Below, one piece after another: positions 1 through 9,024 of a DNA stretch of 64,000 nt. Source of the stretch: Candidatus Dechloromonas phosphoritropha. Its GTDB lineage: Bacteria; Pseudomonadota; Gammaproteobacteria; Burkholderiales; Rhodocyclaceae. The stretch spans positions 1,178,001-1,242,000 of the forward strand of contig JADKGN010000004.1 in the NCBI GenBank assembly GCA_016722705.1, given 5' to 3'. How positions within the stretch are numbered: the stretch's first letter is position 1; every line of letters begins with the position of its first letter. The notes below the pieces were generated by a model. It was given only the letters and a program-made list of their open reading frames with translations. It made no database searches and was not told the origin of the DNA. Made by a program: the position numbers and the translations under genes.

Positions 1-1194
1 GTTGCGCTTGCGCTCGAGGTAGATCGCAACCAGGAAATCGCGCAGGTCGTCGCGCGGACGATCAGGGAAGGCCCTGAGGCCACGTTCGGCCCACTCCAGC
101 GCCTCGTCTTTCCGCCCGGCCTTGGCGAGGATTTCGGCAATGCCGAGGTAGCGATAGGCCGATGAGAGATCCCTGGACTTGATCGCCACCAGTTCGTCGA
201 CGTCGCCGCTGGCTTCGGCCAGGCGCTCCATGATGCGGGTGATCGTGGCGCGATGGCTGTCGTAGCCATGGTCATCGCAACGGGGGCCGATCTTGCGCCA
301 CTCCGCCTCGGCCAGTTCGCGGTAGCGTTGCAGGCCCGTCTTGCCGAGGGAATCCCGGTACGTTGCGGCATCGAAATTGCAGATGCCGAATGGCAAAGTC
401 GTCGTAAGACGGAACAGGCGTTCCGCCAGCGCCGCAGCATCCGGCTTGGCCATCGTGCACGCCCTGAGGTGCATCTCGCCCAGGCGAGAGGCGATACCGC
501 CAATCTCGCCATTGGAGTCGTCAACCTGCTCCAGTGCGCCCTCGATGCGCTCAATGGCGTACTCGGCGAGATCCACCAGCATTCCTGCCGTGTCGGGCTG
601 GAGCAGTTCGGCCAGTGAATCGGCAACCTGGTCGAGGTTTCCCGCGAAGGTACGGACCTCACGCCAGTCGACATATCCGTTGATGCTCGACGCATCGTCG
701 ATCGCGCGCCGGAAGGCCTTGGCCACATTGCCACCGCTCACCACTCGCTCGGCCTTCAGCAGCAAGGACTGGTAGAGCCTGTCATCGCGCCGGGTGACAT
801 CAAGCAGAAGCTCGATCAAGGCTTTCTGTGGCTGCGTACCCAGAAAATTCTCGATGTCCCGCCAGGGATCGCGCCGCTTCTTCTTCCCGGATGCGTTGCC
901 GGATTCCGGCGCCGCCGCATCTCCGGCCAGCCAGGCCAGTCCGACAGCCACGCAATGCTTGCAGAAATAGCCATCGGCGGCGCGCGGACAAGTGCAGCCC
1001 CAAGCCAGATCACCGTCGTCGTCCCGCAGTTCAACCTGGTAGGCCTCGCTCCCCTGAACCCGAGCGCTAATCGTGTCGTCGGTTAAGCGCAGAGGCCCAA
1101 CCGCGCCGCCGGAAAAATACTCCTCGCCGCGCCGGAAGGCTGCGGCGCCGGCAAGGCTTTCGAGTATCGCGGGGGTGAGCAGATCAGTAGTCAC
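1..1194 (-). CDS. SWIM zinc finger protein (3' end outside window)
   Basis: The frame stays open for 398 codons from a GTG at 1194 to the left window edge, so the C-terminus is missing. The GTG start is supported by a GGGAG ribosome-binding site a few bases upstream. Around residues 55-70 the protein has CTCPRAADGYFCKHC, which fits the SWIM zinc-binding pattern CxCx(n)CxH. The rest is alpha-helical and repeat-like, with features resembling TPR or HEAT arrays (for example around AYRYLGIAEILAKAGRKDEA). SWIM domains bind zinc and are thought to mediate DNA or protein contacts; bacterial members are poorly characterised. The gene lies 91 bp downstream of hoxC on the same strand, where hoxJ sits in Ralstonia. 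A link to the hydrogenase genes is not shown. Confidence 0.75.
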   Translation of the reverse strand, partial: MTTDLLTPAILESLAGAAAFRRGEEYFSGGAVGPLRLTDDTISARVQGSEAYQVELRDDDGDLAWGCTCPRAADGYFCKHCVAVGLAWLAGDAAAPESGNASGKKKRRDPWRDIENFLGTQPQKALIELLLDVTRRDDRLYQSLLLKAERVVSGGNVAKAFRRAIDDASSINGYVDWREVRTFAGNLDQVADSLAELLQPDTAGMLVDLAEYAIERIEGALEQVDDSNGEIGGIASRLGEMHLRACTMAKPDAAALAERLFRLTTTLPFGICNFDAATYRDSLGKTGLQRYRELAEAEWRKIGPRCDDHGYDSHRATITRIMERLAEASGDVDELVAIKSRDLSSAYRYLGIAEILAKAGRKDEALEWAERGLRAFPDRPRDDLRDFLVAIYLERKRN

Positions 1195-1285
1195 GAACTA
1201 TCTCCCGATTCGTCCTCTGGCTGACAAAGCGTCCACTGGCGGGTTCCGGTCAGTGTCCACGTAACTATTCTCCAACGAATACCCG

Positions 1286-2707
1286 TCAATGCACCGTGCA
1301 CACCATGCACGGATCGAACGAGCGGACGACGTGCTGGATGGTCGGCGGCGAACCTTCGCCGGCTGGCAGGCCGACCAGCGCCCGTTCCAGCGGACCGGGC
1401 TGGCCATCGGCGTCACGCGGCGAGAAATTCCAGGTCGTTGGCGCGATGATCTGGTAGCGCTCGATATGACCCCGCTTGACGCTCACCCAGTGCCCGAGGC
1501 TGCCGCGTGCCGCTTCGACCAGCCCGACACCCTGACCGGATTCGGGAAGCGCCGCCGCCTGGCAGAACGCTTCGCCAGGAACGATGTCGCGTACCCAGCG
1601 CTCCATCGCCGGCAGTACGCTGGCCAGTTCGATCATGCGGGCGACGATGCGGGCGGTGACGCTGGCGCCATGACGTGCGACCAGATCGCGCGCCAGCGGC
1701 TGGCCAGCAACGACCTGACGGGCCAGGGCGCCGGTCTCGAGAATCCGGCCGCCATAGCGCGGCGCCTTGCACCAGGTGTAGGCGCCCGCCTTGTCGGCAT
1801 CGACGTAGGTTTCGCCCACCGCCGGTGGTTGCGGCGGACCTTCGAGCAACCAGGCGTGACGGCTATCCTCGGTGATTTTCCCGGTTTCCAGGGCGTCGAC
1901 CGCGCCACTTGTCTGCCAGATGCCGCTGGCGAACAGCCCGTAGGCGCCATAGGACAGGAAACCATCGCCGGCGCGGCCAACCCTTTCCAGCGACAGGTCG
2001 TAAGCAGCTTGCAGGAAGTTCGGGAAATCGCCACCGCGCCCCTCACCCCAGGCGCGCAGTTCCGCCTCGCTTGCCAGCGCCGCGAAGGACTCCAGCGTAT
2101 CGCCGATCAGCTCGGCTTCGAGAAAGGCACGGAAACCGCGTAGTAAGGCCAGGATACGGACCGCCTCGGCGCTCCCGATCGCCCGAGTGTTGCCGCCGGG
2201 CTGCATGGCCAGGGTATGCGGCCACTTGCCGGCGAGAAACCCAAGCAACTTGAGAAAATTGGCGCGCGCGACCAGCACCGCCGGCGCGCCACTGCCGGTG
2301 ACCGCGGCAAAGCGGGCCGCGACTGCGGCATGCCAGTTGCGGTCGACATAGTCGGTGCGGGCAAAATCAGGCATGAAGAAGAGATAGAAATGTGTCAGGT
2401 GGTCGGCCAGGTTCTCCGTGGCCTGCACCAGGTACCGGGCCAGGCGGCCATTCCCCGGCATCTCGACGGCGCACAGGTCGGCCAGCGCCGCAGCGGCAGC
2501 GGCCGACTGCGCCACCGAACAGATACCGCAGATGCGCGGCACGATAACCAGCGCATCCTGCGCCGCGCGACCGATCAATATCTGCTCGAAACCGCGAAAC
2601 AACGGCGAATTGACGCGCGCCGCCATGACCTGACCGGCGTCGACATCGAGACTGATTTCAAGGTCGCCTTCGACGCGATTGAAGGGCCCGAGGACAATGC
2701 GCCTCAC
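1286..2707 (-). CDS. hoxC: Regulatory (H2-sensing) [NiFe] hydrogenase large subunit
   Basis: Cytoplasmic active-site subunit of the H2 sensor (HoxC/HupV), about 473 residues. It carries the N-terminal nickel ligands in RICGICSV and the C-terminal pair in DPCMVCTVH. The stop codon follows this histidine directly, so there is no cleavable C-terminal peptide; absence of that extension is typical of group 2b sensor hydrogenases and means no maturation protease is needed. The start is a GTG at 2707 inside GTGA, overlapping the stop of hoxB by 4 nt; the longer in-frame extension would run through hoxB and is rejected. Paired with HoxB it should detect H2 and pass the signal towards HoxA. It is clearly distinct from the energy-conserving hybC at 10667-12379. 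Confidence 0.9.
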   Translation of the reverse strand: MRRIVLGPFNRVEGDLEISLDVDAGQVMAARVNSPLFRGFEQILIGRAAQDALVIVPRICGICSVAQSAAAAAALADLCAVEMPGNGRLARYLVQATENLADHLTHFYLFFMPDFARTDYVDRNWHAAVAARFAAVTGSGAPAVLVARANFLKLLGFLAGKWPHTLAMQPGGNTRAIGSAEAVRILALLRGFRAFLEAELIGDTLESFAALASEAELRAWGEGRGGDFPNFLQAAYDLSLERVGRAGDGFLSYGAYGLFASGIWQTSGAVDALETGKITEDSRHAWLLEGPPQPPAVGETYVDADKAGAYTWCKAPRYGGRILETGALARQVVAGQPLARDLVARHGASVTARIVARMIELASVLPAMERWVRDIVPGEAFCQAAALPESGQGVGLVEAARGSLGHWVSVKRGHIERYQIIAPTTWNFSPRDADGQPGPLERALVGLPAGEGSPPTIQHVVRSFDPCMVCTVH

Positions 2708-3699
2708 TTGCTCGGCTTCCTGACGGCCGGGCGCACCACCGGGTGATCGGCCACGGCGTTTTCGCGCACCCGCTTCGGTGTCGCCGACTTGGAGAGTATG
2801 GAGAGCGCGACGAACCAGGCCTTCGGCATGTCCGTCGGCAGCCCGATGGGGATGCCGGCAATCTTCGGCGTCTCCTGGAAGGGGTGACCGGGTGCTTCGA
2901 AACCCGGCTCGGTACAGGCGATGCAGGCAAAGCCGCCGCGCAGGCAGGAACCAGCCCCGTTCCAGGTACGGACATTGCAGTCGGCATGCGCCTGGGTGCC
3001 CTTGCAGCCTAGATTTTCCATCAGGCAGCCGAGATCGGAGTGCTGCCGGGCGCTGGCCTTGAATTCGTAATACTCGTTGCGCGAGCAGCCATGGTGCACC
3101 AGTTGTTCGGCGTAAAGGAGCGGCCGGCCACATTCGTCGAGGTCACCCACCGTCAGACCGTCGAGCGCAAGTTTCTGCAGCGTATCGACGACCCAGCCGG
3201 GGTGGGCCGGACAGCCGGCAATGTTGACCACCGGCAGGCCGCCGGCCGCGACGAAGTCCTCGCCGAGCAGCCCGCCCGGCTCATCGCCGTCGTATTGCAG
3301 ACCGCAGGCCTCGAGCGGATTGCCGGGGGTACTGGCCGAGAAGCCACCGAAGGCAGTACACGAGCCGATGGCGAATACCCACCGAGCGCGCCGGGCGAGA
3401 CGCTCGACCCACTCGGTCATCGGACGGCCACTGCCGGCCATCAGGTGAAATTTTCCCGTGCCGTTTGGGCCGTGCAGCATCGCACCCTCGACACAGAGCA
3501 CGTCGAACGGCGTCGTTCCGTCGGCGCAATCAACGAGCAGTTGCAGCGCCTCGGCGCCGCTTTCCAGCGACAGCGCCGGGTGCCAGGCGAACTCGATGCC
3601 GGCATCACGCAGTTCGTCGAACAAGGGTCGCGGCTCGGCGCACAGCAGCGACTGGGTGCAGCCGCCGCAGCCGCCGCTTTGCAGCCAAAGGATCTTCAT
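2704..3699 (-). CDS. hoxB: Regulatory [NiFe] hydrogenase small subunit
   Basis: 331-residue iron-sulfur subunit (HoxB/HupU) that relays electrons to and from the HoxC active site. The N-terminus goes straight into the proximal cluster motif GGCGGCTQSLLCAE, and further cysteines include GSCTAFGG, AGCPAHPG and CLRGGFACIACTEPGFE. There is no twin-arginine signal peptide and no C-terminal membrane anchor, unlike HybO in this window. That is the signature of the soluble H2-sensing group. The ATG at 3699 overlaps the hoxA stop (ATGA), and the 3' end overlaps the hoxC start, so the three regulatory genes are translationally coupled. Confidence 0.9.
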   Translation of the reverse strand: MKILWLQSGGCGGCTQSLLCAEPRPLFDELRDAGIEFAWHPALSLESGAEALQLLVDCADGTTPFDVLCVEGAMLHGPNGTGKFHLMAGSGRPMTEWVERLARRARWVFAIGSCTAFGGFSASTPGNPLEACGLQYDGDEPGGLLGEDFVAAGGLPVVNIAGCPAHPGWVVDTLQKLALDGLTVGDLDECGRPLLYAEQLVHHGCSRNEYYEFKASARQHSDLGCLMENLGCKGTQAHADCNVRTWNGAGSCLRGGFACIACTEPGFEAPGHPFQETPKIAGIPIGLPTDMPKAWFVALSILSKSATPKRVRENAVADHPVVRPAVRKPSK

Positions 3700-5171
3700 T
3701 CGCTTGTCTCCAGTCCGTAGCGCGCCAGCTTGGCGCGCAGGCCGACACGCGACAGGCCGAGTTCGCGGGCGACCCGCGACTTGTTGCCGCGATGGCGCTG
3801 CATGGCTGATTTCAGAACCCGGGTTTCCAGCTGCTCCTGGCGCTCCTTGAGACTGCCGGCGAAGCTGTCGGACCAGACCTCCGCAGGCTCACCGCGGCTA
3901 ACCGCGGGCGCGCGCAGGACACGCGGCGAGAGCAGTTCCGCCCCCAGCTTCGGGCCGTTGGCCAGCGCTACCATGCGCAGGATCTCGTTCTGCAATTCGC
4001 GCACATTGCCCGGCCACTCATAGGTGGCGAGCACCGCCAGCGCGTCGGTTGCGAAGCCGGTCACGATCTTGCCGAGAGCGCTGCAACTGGCATCGAGAAC
4101 ACGGTCGGCGAGCAACGGAAAGTCCATCGGCCGCTCGCGCAGCGGCGGCACATGAATGGCAATCGTCGCCAGCCGAAAGTAGAGATCCTCGCGAAAACGC
4201 CCGCTGCGCAGGTCTTCGTCAAGGTTGCGATTGGTCGCCGCGATAACGCGCACATCGACCGTCACGGCACGATTACTGCCGAGCGGACGGAATTCGCCCT
4301 CCTGCAACACGCGCAACAGCTTGACCTGGAACGCCGGGCTGGTTTCGCCGACCTCGTCGAGAAACAGCGTTCCGCCGTCGGCCTGCTGGAACAGACCGAC
4401 ACGGTCCTCGACGGCGCCGGTAAAGGCGCCACGCTTGTAGCCGAAGAGTTCGGACTCGAGCAGGGTATCGGGCAGCGCACCGCAGTTCTCGGTGATGAAA
4501 GGCCGGTCCGACCGCTGGCTCTCGTAGTGGATGGCGCGTGCGACCATCTCCTTGCCGGTTCCCGACTCGCCGGTGATCATCACCGACAGGTCGTAAGGTG
4601 CGACGCGCCCGATCATCGTGCATACATGGTCCAGCGGGCTGCCCGGTCCGCGCACCAGCGAGGTCAGCCCGAAGCGGCTGCGTAACTTTTCCTGCTTGCT
4701 CTCGACCCGCTGCCGCAAGGCCGGCGCGGCGGTGCGCAACTCGAGCGACAGCCTCTGGTTGTCCTGTTGCAACCGCCAGACTTCCGACGCACGTTGCAGG
4801 GTCAGCAGCAGTTGCTCCGGTTGCCAGGGCTTGAGCAGGTATTGCCAGATACCCGCCTCGTTCACCCCGGCAATGATGTCTTCGGCTGCGGTGTATCCGG
4901 AGAGGATGATGCGGATGACGTCGGGCCAGCGGTCACGGACCTGTTTGAGAAATTCCACCCCGGTCATGCCCGGCATGCGCTGGTCGCAGAGCACGATGCG
5001 GATGTCCGCGGTCGACTGCTCGTTTTGCAGGATTTCCATGCCCTCGGCAGCACCGGAAGCGGAAAAGACCTCGAAATCCTCCTCCAGCGTGCGGCGCAGC
5101 GCCTCCTGCGAACGCACTTCGTCGTCGATGACGAGAATGGCGGGCAGCTTGTGCGGGCGGGGCGGGGTCAT
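3696..5171 (-). CDS. hoxA: NtrC-family sigma-54 response regulator HoxA
   Basis: About 491 residues. Order of domains: receiver (residues ~10-130, with acidic pocket VIDDE, phospho-acceptor Asp in VLCDQRMPG and Lys in LLKPWQ), AAA+ sigma-54 activator domain (Walker A GESGTGKE, the sigma-54 contact loop GAFTGA, Walker B GGTLFLDE), and a Fis-type helix-turn-helix at the C-terminus (KSRVARELGLSRVGLRAKLA). It is encoded directly upstream of hoxBC and overlaps hypX by ATGA; the ATG at 5171 is chosen for this reason. In Ralstonia and Rhodobacter the homologue (HoxA/HupR) activates the hydrogenase operon from a -24/-12 promoter, and such a promoter lies upstream of hybO here. The phosphorylation pocket is intact, yet no cognate kinase is in the window. 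Confidence 0.9.
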   Translation of the reverse strand: MTPPRPHKLPAILVIDDEVRSQEALRRTLEEDFEVFSASGAAEGMEILQNEQSTADIRIVLCDQRMPGMTGVEFLKQVRDRWPDVIRIILSGYTAAEDIIAGVNEAGIWQYLLKPWQPEQLLLTLQRASEVWRLQQDNQRLSLELRTAAPALRQRVESKQEKLRSRFGLTSLVRGPGSPLDHVCTMIGRVAPYDLSVMITGESGTGKEMVARAIHYESQRSDRPFITENCGALPDTLLESELFGYKRGAFTGAVEDRVGLFQQADGGTLFLDEVGETSPAFQVKLLRVLQEGEFRPLGSNRAVTVDVRVIAATNRNLDEDLRSGRFREDLYFRLATIAIHVPPLRERPMDFPLLADRVLDASCSALGKIVTGFATDALAVLATYEWPGNVRELQNEILRMVALANGPKLGAELLSPRVLRAPAVSRGEPAEVWSDSFAGSLKERQEQLETRVLKSAMQRHRGNKSRVARELGLSRVGLRAKLARYGLETSE

Positions 5172-6844
5172 TGGGGAATTTTCCAGTCGAGATCGCGGTG
5201 GCGGGCGAGGTGGCGCGGCGTCCACGAATGCGCCGAATGGGATACGAAATGATAGCGCGCGACGTGGTAAGAGGGGTCGAAACCGTAGAAATTGCGGCGC
5301 ATTTCCTTCAGTTCCGCCGCGCGGTAGGCGGCCAGCGGCTTGCTGGCCTCATCGGCCAGCCGTTTTGCCCGTTTGGCGGCGAGACAGTCGGCAATATCCG
5401 GCGCCGCCGCCAGTTCGACGGCGCGGCGGGCGACATCGACGACGAAGCCGGGGCTCGGCAGGCAGGCGTCGTAGAAGCCGAGTTTGGCGGACTCGGCCGC
5501 CGTCATCGGCAGCCGGTGGCGCATGATGGCTTGTGCACCTTCTTCGCCAACCCGCGGCGGCAGCAGGTAGGTCCAGAATTCCGAACCGTAGAGATTACCC
5601 ATGTTCTTGTAGTGCGGATTGAGCATGACGCCGTCGCGCGCCCAGACGAAATCGGCAGCGCGCGCCAGGAAGCAGCCGCCGGCTCCGGCGTTGCCGGCCA
5701 GTGCGGCGATGACGGTCTGCGTGTCGCAGCGCAGGATCGCCTCGGCCAGGTCGTCGATGGCGTTGATGTTGGCCCACGACTCGTCGGCCGGGCTGTCGGC
5801 CGCTTCGATCGTATTCAGGTGGATGCCGTTCGACCAGAAATCGCTGCCGCCGCTCAGCACGATGACCTTGGTCGGCCGCGTCGTCGCCCAGCCGAAAGCC
5901 TCGGTCAGGCGCCGGCACTGCGTCGTGCTCAGCGCGCCGTTGTAAAACTCGAAACTCAGGAAGCCGACGCCGGCCGCCTCTTCATAGGCGATGTCCTGCC
6001 AGGTCGCGGTCGGCGATTTCCAGTAACCGGCCAGCGCCCGTTCGGGCAAGTCGCCAGCCTCGGGGAAAGCCAGTGTCGCCGGCAACTTGATGCCGCCCGG
6101 CCGTTTTACATGGCCGATCCACAGCGCGCCATCGACGGTCGCTCTGCAGATGGCCGTCTCGCGACGCCCAAGCAGGCTGCCCGGTGCCCCCCGCAGTATT
6201 GCTTCCGGCCAGGCATCGAAGAGATGGCAGGGCTGGCCGAACAGTTCGTCGGCGATGCCGGGAAAACCATCGGCGGCATTCAGCCTGGCGATGATTGCGA
6301 CACTGCCTTCTCGCTGCCACTCGATGACCCGGTCAGACTGTTTCATCAGCGCATGCGCCTGTCCGGGGTGACGTTCGGGGCTGAAATTTCCCTGTTTTAC
6401 GCGGTCGACCGCAACGATCACCGCCTGCACCGCCGCTTCGGTCACTTCATTGCGATAGATCGACGACTTCTTGGCCGCTCGCAGCGGAAAGTTCGCCGTA
6501 GCCCAGACCGGACCGCCATCCATCTCCGCCTCGGCCTGAAGAACCGTCACGCCCCACTCGCCAGCGCCCTGCTGGATCGCCCAGTCGAGCGCCGACGGCC
6601 CGCGGTCGCCGACGATGCCCGGATGAACGACCAGGCAACGGTGGCGCGACCAGATCGACTCCGGAATCGCCCGCTTGAGGAAGGGCGCCAGGATCAGGTC
6701 GGGCCTGCACAGCGCCACTGCCTCCTCGCTCACCGAGTCGGCAATGTCGAATTCGATGCTGATTTCGTGGCCACGCGCCGCCAGTTCGCAATACAGGCGC
6801 TGGGTCAGGCTGTTGAAAGCGTGCGTGAGGAAAAGGATGCGCAC
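5168..6844 (-). CDS. hypX: HypX: CO-ligand synthesis for [NiFe] cofactor
   Basis: About 558 residues. The N-terminal half is a formyltransferase-like domain (HPGIVGDRGPSALDW region, residues ~75-95) and the C-terminal half an enoyl-CoA hydratase/isomerase-like domain (VIVLSGGSDFWSNGIHLN, then AGNAGAGGCFLARAADFVW). In Ralstonia the protein takes a formyl group from formyl-tetrahydrofolate and releases CO for the active-site iron under oxic conditions. The GTG at 6844 is preferred because the conserved N-terminus (VRILFLTHAFNSL) starts there; it lies 7 bases after the hypE stop. Its presence suggests that the hydrogenase is matured in the presence of oxygen, an inference from the family. Confidence 0.87.
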   Translation of the reverse strand: MRILFLTHAFNSLTQRLYCELAARGHEISIEFDIADSVSEEAVALCRPDLILAPFLKRAIPESIWSRHRCLVVHPGIVGDRGPSALDWAIQQGAGEWGVTVLQAEAEMDGGPVWATANFPLRAAKKSSIYRNEVTEAAVQAVIVAVDRVKQGNFSPERHPGQAHALMKQSDRVIEWQREGSVAIIARLNAADGFPGIADELFGQPCHLFDAWPEAILRGAPGSLLGRRETAICRATVDGALWIGHVKRPGGIKLPATLAFPEAGDLPERALAGYWKSPTATWQDIAYEEAAGVGFLSFEFYNGALSTTQCRRLTEAFGWATTRPTKVIVLSGGSDFWSNGIHLNTIEAADSPADESWANINAIDDLAEAILRCDTQTVIAALAGNAGAGGCFLARAADFVWARDGVMLNPHYKNMGNLYGSEFWTYLLPPRVGEEGAQAIMRHRLPMTAAESAKLGFYDACLPSPGFVVDVARRAVELAAAPDIADCLAAKRAKRLADEASKPLAAYRAAELKEMRRNFYGFDPSYHVARYHFVSHSAHSWTPRHLARHRDLDWKIPQ

Positions 6845-6851
6845 GTCCGGC

Positions 6852-7904
6852 TCAGCAAATACGCGGCAACTGCTCGCCACTCAGCCAGTCCACGATGCGT
6901 CGGCCACCGAAGGCGGTGGTCATCTGGACAAAATGATGAGAATCCTCATGCACCGTCCCGACGATCGCGGCATCCGTTCCCAGCGGGTGGGCGCGCATCG
7001 CGGCCAACAGCCTTTCGGCGTCCGGTTCAGCGCAGATCGCCACTATTTTGCCTTCGTTCGCAACATAAAGCGGGTCCAAGCCAAGAAATTCACAGGCGGC
7101 CGCAACCGCCGGTTTCACCGGCAGCGCCCTCTCCTGCAGCATCATGCCGACGCCCGATTGCCTGGCGATTTCGTTCAGTGTCGTTGCCAGTCCACCGCGT
7201 GTCGGGTCGCGCAGGACACGGATATCGGTGCCGCTCGCCCGCAGCGCCGCGATCAGCTCATGCAATGCCGCCGTGTCGGAAACGATGGGCGACTCGAAGC
7301 CGAGGCTTTCCCGTTCGGCCATAATTGCCATGCCGTGATCGCCAAGCGTGCCGGAAACCATGATCACATCGCCCGGCCGGGCGCGGCAGCCCGACAGTTC
7401 ATCACCCGGTGCCACGACGCCGACGCCGGTCGTCGTGATGAACACGCCGTCGCCCTTGCCGCGCTCGACGACCTTGGTGTCGCCCGTCACCACCGGCACG
7501 CCAGCCGCCATGGCGGCTTCCGCCATACTCTGCACGATACGCGCCAGATCGGCGAGCTTGAACCCCTCCTCAAGGATGAAGCCGGCAGATAGCCACAAAG
7601 GCTTCGCCCCCATCACGGCCACATCGTTGATCGTCCCATGCACTGAAAGGCAGCCGATATCGCCGCCGGGAAAGAACAGCGGCGAAACGACATGCGCGTC
7701 GGTCGCCATGACCAGCCGGCCTTCGCCCGGCGCCGGCAGCAGCGCACCGTCGTCGCCTTGGGCCAGGTATTCATTGCCGAGGTATTTGACGAACAGCTCC
7801 TCGATCAGTTGCGCCATCGCCCGGCCGCCCGAGCCATGCGCCATGTCGATCCGGCCATGCTTGATGTCGAGCGGCCGAACATAGCTCTTGCGAACTTCAG
7901 ACAT
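6852..7904 (-). CDS. hypE: HypE: carbamoyl-phosphate-derived cyanide synthesis
   Basis: 350-residue PurM/AIR-synthase-like ATPase that dehydrates the thiocarboxamide on its C-terminal cysteine to thiocyanate, the source of the CN ligands. The C-terminus is the conserved PRIC. The N-terminal segment HGRIDMAHGSGGRAM and the catalytic loop QGDDGALL are typical. The ATG at 7904 overlaps the end of hypD by 8 nt; the longer frame upstream lies entirely within hypD and is rejected. The carbamoyltransferase partner HypF is not encoded in this window and must be elsewhere if the pathway is complete. Confidence 0.93.
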   Translation of the reverse strand: MSEVRKSYVRPLDIKHGRIDMAHGSGGRAMAQLIEELFVKYLGNEYLAQGDDGALLPAPGEGRLVMATDAHVVSPLFFPGGDIGCLSVHGTINDVAVMGAKPLWLSAGFILEEGFKLADLARIVQSMAEAAMAAGVPVVTGDTKVVERGKGDGVFITTTGVGVVAPGDELSGCRARPGDVIMVSGTLGDHGMAIMAERESLGFESPIVSDTAALHELIAALRASGTDIRVLRDPTRGGLATTLNEIARQSGVGMMLQERALPVKPAVAAACEFLGLDPLYVANEGKIVAICAEPDAERLLAAMRAHPLGTDAAIVGTVHEDSHHFVQMTTAFGGRRIVDWLSGEQLPRIC

Positions 7905-9024
7905 CCTTGTAGCGTCCATAGGTGTAGTGGGCGGCGCACGCGCCCTCCGACGAGACCATGCACGAGCCGATCGGGTTTTCCGGCGTGCACACGGTGCCGA
8001 AAATCTTGCAGTCCTGCGGGCGCTTGACGCCGCGCAGGATCGCGCCGCATTCGCAGGCTTTGTGATCCGGCACCGACTGGTAGTCGAGCGAAAAGCGCTT
8101 TTCAGCATCAAATTCGGCGAACGTGCGGCGAATACGCAGCGCCGAGTAGGGCAGGATGTTCAAGCCGCGCCATTCGAAGTTTTTCCGCATTTCAAATACT
8201 TCGGCTACCAGTTGCTGCGCCTTGAGATTACCGTCACGGTCGACGGCGCGCGAGAACTCGTTTTCGACCTCGGCGCGGCCTTCGTTAACCTGGCGGATCA
8301 GCATCTTGATCGCCTGCATCACGTCGAGCGGCTCGAAGCCGGCGATGACCACCGGTTTACGGTATTCCTCGGCGAAGAACTCGTACGGTCGACTGCCAAT
8401 AATGGTCGAAACATGGGCCGGGCCGATGAAGCCATCGAGTTGCACTGTGCCCCACTGGCGCACCTCCGGCGATTCGAGAATGCTCGCAATCGCCGACGGC
8501 GTCAGCACGTGGCAGCACAGTACCGAGAAATTCTTCAGGCCGAGCGCGGCGGCCTGCTTGATCGCCACCGCCGTTGGTGGTGTCGTCGTTTCGAAACCGA
8601 TAGCGAAGAATACGACATGCTTGTCCGGATGTTTTTGCGCCAGCGCCACCGCATCGGCACTGGAGTAGACCATGCGGATGTCGCCACCGCGCGCCTTGGC
8701 CTTCATCAGCGACAGGCCGTCAGAAGCCGGCACGCGCAAACAGTCGCCGTAAGTGCACAGCGTAACGTCCTCATCGAGCGCCAGCCGGATCGCCTGATCG
8801 ACGCGACCGATCGGCAGCACGCAGACCGGGCAACCCGGGCCGTGGATCATCCTGACGTTGTCCGGCAGCAGATCGGTGACGCCATAGCGCGAGATGGCGT
8901 GGGTATGGCCGCCGCAAAACTCCATGAAATGGTAACGGTGGTCGGATCTGGCCTCGCGCCGGATGGCTTCGGCCAAGCCTTTGGCGACCTCGCCGTCGCG
9001 GAATTCATCGATGTATTTCATCAA
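7897..9024 (-). CDS. hypD: HypD: Fe(CN)2CO assembly scaffold
   Basis: 375-residue iron-sulfur protein that holds the Fe(CN)2CO moiety together with HypC. Visible signatures are the N-terminal MEFCGGHTHAISRYG, IHGPGCPVCVLP, and the C-terminal cysteine cluster (DHKACECGAI, QDCKIFGTVCTPENP, GSCMVSSEGAC), which bind the [4Fe-4S] cluster and carry the redox thiols. The start overlaps the hypC stop (ATGA), placing hypC-hypD-hypE as one coupled set. Length and motifs match the family throughout, with no irregularity seen. Confidence 0.94.
   Translation of the reverse strand: MMKYIDEFRDGEVAKGLAEAIRREARSDHRYHFMEFCGGHTHAISRYGVTDLLPDNVRMIHGPGCPVCVLPIGRVDQAIRLALDEDVTLCTYGDCLRVPASDGLSLMKAKARGGDIRMVYSSADAVALAQKHPDKHVVFFAIGFETTTPPTAVAIKQAAALGLKNFSVLCCHVLTPSAIASILESPEVRQWGTVQLDGFIGPAHVSTIIGSRPYEFFAEEYRKPVVIAGFEPLDVMQAIKMLIRQVNEGRAEVENEFSRAVDRDGNLKAQQLVAEVFEMRKNFEWRGLNILPYSALRIRRTFAEFDAEKRFSLDYQSVPDHKACECGAILRGVKRPQDCKIFGTVCTPENPIGSCMVSSEGACAAHYTYGRYKDV

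Noticed and set aside
5171..7324. Open frame of 717 codons on the plus strand opposite hypX and hypE.
   Set aside because: Antisense to well-supported maturation genes, with arginine-rich composition and no family resemblance.
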